From contig DAOUZG010000041.1 of assembly GCA_030665705.1 (NCBI GenBank), forward strand, positions 1-9,778: a stretch of DNA of 9,778 nucleotides, read 5' to 3'. Every line of letters starts with the position of its first letter. The stretch's first letter is position 1. The stretch is from Deltaproteobacteria bacterium (GTDB taxonomy: Bacteria > Myxococcota_A > UBA9160 > SZUA-336). The position numbers and the translations under genes were made by a program. Shown piece by piece: positions 7,836 to 9,778 of the stretch. The notes beneath the pieces are model-generated. The model saw only the letters and a program-made list of their open reading frames with translations, had not been told where the DNA came from and searched no databases.

Positions 7836-9353
7836 ATGTGGGAACGAGGACTCGGCCCGATCCGTTTGGTCGTAGAACACCGTGCGCTGGGAGGCGGCGG
7901 CGGCCCGGCCCTGCGGATCTACAGTTCCGAGCCTAAGGGGCGTGAACTCCTGCGCTTCGACTGCTTCGAGAAGGCACCCCATTTCCACATTGATCCATCC
8001 GGGCGCGACCTGATCACCAGCCTCGAGTCCCCGGACGACGCAATCACGGTCGCGCTCGAGGATCTCGCACGGGACTTGGAGGGTTACCTGAAACGGGCGG
8101 GTCTCGAACTCTCTCGACCGCTCGATTGCGCGGCGGTTGTGCTCGCTCTCAACGAGGCCGAAGCCGAGATGCGCAACCCACCCGTCGACCTGGACGCCCT
8201 CGATCTCGAGGCGCTTCGGCGCCGACGGGGCGAGAAGTGGACGGTCTATCCCCCCGACGTCCTTCCCGCGTGGGTGGCCGACATGGATTTCCCGGTCCCG
8301 GAGCCGATTCGGCGGATGCTGCTGCGCTCGGTGGAGCGCTCCGACCTCGGCTACCCACTGGATCCAGGGGAGACCGGACTACGCGAGGCGTTTGTAGACC
8401 GTATGCAGGCGCGCTTCGGATGGTCGGTCGATCCCGAGCGGGTCGACGTCCTGACCGACGTCGTGCAGGCGATCTACGTGGGTCTCGAGGTCTTCTCCGA
8501 ACCGGACGAAGGCGTCGTGATCCAGACTCCCATCTATCCCCCCTTCCTCGGAGCGGTCTGGGAAACACGCCGGCGTCTCGTCGCGAATCCTCTCGCCGAG
8601 GGACGCGACCGGTATGAGCTGGACCTGGATGGCCTCCGGCGCGCTGCCAGCCCCTCGACTCGAATTCTTCTCCTGTGCAACCCTCACAATCCTTCGGGGA
8701 GGGTCTTTACGCGCCCGGAACTCGAGGCGCTTGCGGAGATCGCGCTCGCGCACGACTGGGTCGTCATCTCCGATGAGATCCACGAGGATCTCGTGTTTCC
8801 CGGACATCGGCACATCCCGTTCGCGACCCTGGCGCCCGAGGTGGAGGCGCGCACGGTGACGCTCACCTCAGCAACCAAGGCTTTCAGCATCGCCGGGCTC
8901 CGCTGTGCGGTCGCGGCCTTCGGAAGCGAGTCACTGCAGACCCGCTTCCGCTCGATCCCCAGGCACGTGCGCGGGGGGATCGGGAGCCTCGGGATCGAGG
9001 CCACCTTGGCAGCGTGGCGTCACGGACAGACGTGGCTCGACCGCGTGATGGCGCACCTGCAACGAAATCGGGATCACCTCGCGGCATTTATTCACGAGCA
9101 ATGGCCCGCCGTGCGGCACTTCCCGCCGGAAGCCACCTACCTCAGCTGGCTCGACTTCCGAGCGCTCGACCTGGAAGGGGGACCGCACCAGTTCTTTCTC
9201 GACCGCGCGCGAGTGGGCCTCTCAAACGGGACACGGTTCGGGTCCGAGGGAGAGGGCTTCGTGCGGGTCAACTTCGCGACCTCGCGCCCCATCCTCGACG
9301 AGATCCTCTCGCGCATGCACGGGGCGCTCGAGCGCGCCGGACGAATCGGGTGA
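7836..9353 (+). CDS. patB: PatB/MalY-type PLP C-S lyase (aminotransferase fold I) with extra N-terminal domain
   Basis: A 505-residue frame encodes two parts. Residues 115-505 (about 390, normal for PatB/MalY) are a fold-type I PLP enzyme expected to cleave the C-S bond of cystathionine or other cysteine conjugates, releasing a thiol, pyruvate and ammonia. Signatures are VLPAWVADMDFP (142-153), the family opening; CNPHNPSGRVF (281-291); SDEIHEDL with Asp313; Schiff-base Lys348 in TSATKAFSIAGL; and Arg477 in FVRVNF for the substrate carboxylate. Residues 1 to about 110 are not part of that family. They contain LLRFDCFEKAPHFHIDPSG (38-56) and an acidic helix-rich stretch, resembling a small uncharacterised bacterial domain (possibly the one catalogued as DUF7700; from memory, unverified). 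The ATG lies 7 nt after the addA stop without a clear Shine-Dalgarno. An internal ATG at 8169 (Met112) could yield the lyase alone. The lyase call is secure; the exact substrate is not. Confidence 0.88.
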   Translation: MWERGLGPIRLVVEHRALGGGGGPALRIYSSEPKGRELLRFDCFEKAPHFHIDPSGRDLITSLESPDDAITVALEDLARDLEGYLKRAGLELSRPLDCAAVVLALNEAEAEMRNPPVDLDALDLEALRRRRGEKWTVYPPDVLPAWVADMDFPVPEPIRRMLLRSVERSDLGYPLDPGETGLREAFVDRMQARFGWSVDPERVDVLTDVVQAIYVGLEVFSEPDEGVVIQTPIYPPFLGAVWETRRRLVANPLAEGRDRYELDLDGLRRAASPSTRILLLCNPHNPSGRVFTRPELEALAEIALAHDWVVISDEIHEDLVFPGHRHIPFATLAPEVEARTVTLTSATKAFSIAGLRCAVAAFGSESLQTRFRSIPRHVRGGIGSLGIEATLAAWRHGQTWLDRVMAHLQRNRDHLAAFIHEQWPAVRHFPPEATYLSWLDFRALDLEGGPHQFFLDRARVGLSNGTRFGSEGEGFVRVNFATSRPILDEILSRMHGALERAGRIG

Positions 9354-9532
9354 GTCGGATACGATGCGAGGCGATCCCGTGCCCGACCCTTGTGGTTCAG
9401 GGCGGGGCAAGCGATCTTCTCTCCCCGGGAACCGTGCAGGAGATGAACCGACGCATGGCGGACTGTCCGCCCGTCGAGGTACCTGGGGTCAGGCATGCCC
9501 CGCGGCTGCGTGGCCCGAGCCCGGGAGGTCGT
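9350..9532 (+). pseudogene. C-terminal fragment of an alpha/beta hydrolase
   Basis: In this frame residues 9-26 read IPCPTLVVQGGASDLLSP and residues 42-51 read VEVPGVRHAP. These are the last strand-loop blocks of alpha/beta hydrolases, carrying the triad acid (Asp22) and base (His49). The nucleophile elbow and the rest of the fold are absent, because sequence upstream of 9350 belongs to the C-S lyase in another frame. A GTG at 9350 overlaps the lyase stop as GTGA, so an 81-residue product ending at 9595 could formally be made. After His-Ala-Pro the sequence stops looking like the family, and the frame runs into the next gene. I infer the scar of a deleted gene rather than a working protein. 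Confidence 0.6.
9523..9528 (+). promoter_or_regulatory. Shine-Dalgarno of the DUF255 gene
   Basis: GGGAGG lies 5 nt before the ATG at 9534 and supports that start, which also coincides with the first residue of a clear signal peptide. Confidence 0.7.
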
Positions 9533-9533
9533 C

Positions 9534-9778
9534 ATGCGCTTCGTCGCGTTCAGTCTGCTTCTCTCACTCGGCGCAAGCTGGGGTGTCCAGGCTGATCCCC
9601 TTCCGGGTGCGCCACCCCCATCGCGAGAGCTCGCGGCGAGGATCGAGGCTACGCTCGCGGCTCAGGACTCAACGGTTCGTCCGCGCACTCGCCACCTGGA
9701 GCTCGACGGACGCCCCCGCTTCACGAACCGGTTGATCCTCGAACAGAGTCCCTACCTCCAGCAGCACGCGCATAACCC
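9534..9778 (+). CDS. Secreted thioredoxin-like DUF255 (YyaL-type) protein, N-terminal part only
   Basis: The first 81 codons are present; the gene continues past the right edge. Residues 1-20 form a signal peptide: MR, then a hydrophobic stretch FVAFSLLLSLGASWGV, with likely cleavage after VQA before Asp21, so the protein should be exported. Residues 63-81 read FTNRLILEQSPYLQQHAHN, the hallmark opening of the DUF255/Spermatogenesis-associated protein 20 family (N-R-L-x-x-E-x-S-P-Y-L-x-x-H-x-x-N-P). In full-length members this leads into a thioredoxin fold with a CxxC-type motif and often a glycosidase-like C-terminal half, none of which can be seen here. The biochemical role of the family is not established; a redox function is inferred from the thioredoxin fold. 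Many homologues lack an export signal, so the secreted form is worth noting. The start is supported by GGGAGG at 5 nt. Confidence 0.85.
   Translation, partial: MRFVAFSLLLSLGASWGVQADPLPGAPPPSRELAARIEATLAAQDSTVRPRTRHLELDGRPRFTNRLILEQSPYLQQHAHN

Noticed and set aside
7889..7910. GGC-rich run near the start of the C-S lyase fusion gene
   Set aside because: It simply encodes a glycine run (GGGGGP) in the N-terminal domain; there is no extended tandem repeat or hairpin that stands out from the GC background.
9510..9530. GC-rich stretch before the DUF255 gene as a possible terminator
   Set aside because: No good inverted repeat with a following T-run is visible; the stretch contains the ribosome binding site of the next gene.

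Overview
This window is dense, high-GC bacterial DNA (roughly two thirds G+C by eye) with almost no intergenic space. Five real genes lie on the + strand and one gene remnant on the - strand. I see no tRNA, rRNA, CRISPR array, insertion sequence or phage gene. Gene content and composition suggest an uncultured high-GC Gram-negative of the Myxococcota/Desulfobacterota/Binatota type. That placement is an impression only, because there is no marker gene to fix it.

Layout. Positions 1-221 (-) hold a remnant of an acyl-CoA synthetase (ANL superfamily). It joins the ATP-binding loop directly to a much later part of the fold, so the middle of the enzyme is missing, and it runs off the left edge. A gap of about 100 bp separates it from a rightward block of four genes. 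These are a microsomal-type epoxide hydrolase (326-1480), an AddB-like nuclease/inactive helicase subunit (about 1443-4472), an AddA-like UvrD-family helicase-nuclease (4469-7828), and a PatB/MalY-type PLP C-S lyase with an extra N-terminal domain of about 110 residues (7836-9353). After it comes a short C-terminal scrap of an alpha/beta hydrolase (about 9350-9530). The last gene is the N-terminus of a secreted thioredoxin-like DUF255 (YyaL-type) protein (9534 onward), cut by the right edge.

How the genes relate. The core is the addB-addA pair: the stop of one overlaps the start of the other (ATGA), and together they should form a RecBCD-type helicase-nuclease for end resection in double-strand break repair. 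Both subunits keep complete PD-(D/E)XK nuclease residues. AddB keeps the four cysteines of its iron-sulfur cluster with the classical spacing, and only AddA carries a Walker A motif. The epoxide hydrolase and the C-S lyase are transcriptional neighbours with no evident functional link to DNA repair.

Points most worth a second look are the two-domain PatB protein, the unclear non-ATG start of addB right behind a perfect Shine-Dalgarno sequence, the two gene scars near the window edges, and an 18-bp tandem duplication inside addB. I did not find a convincing new multi-gene system.
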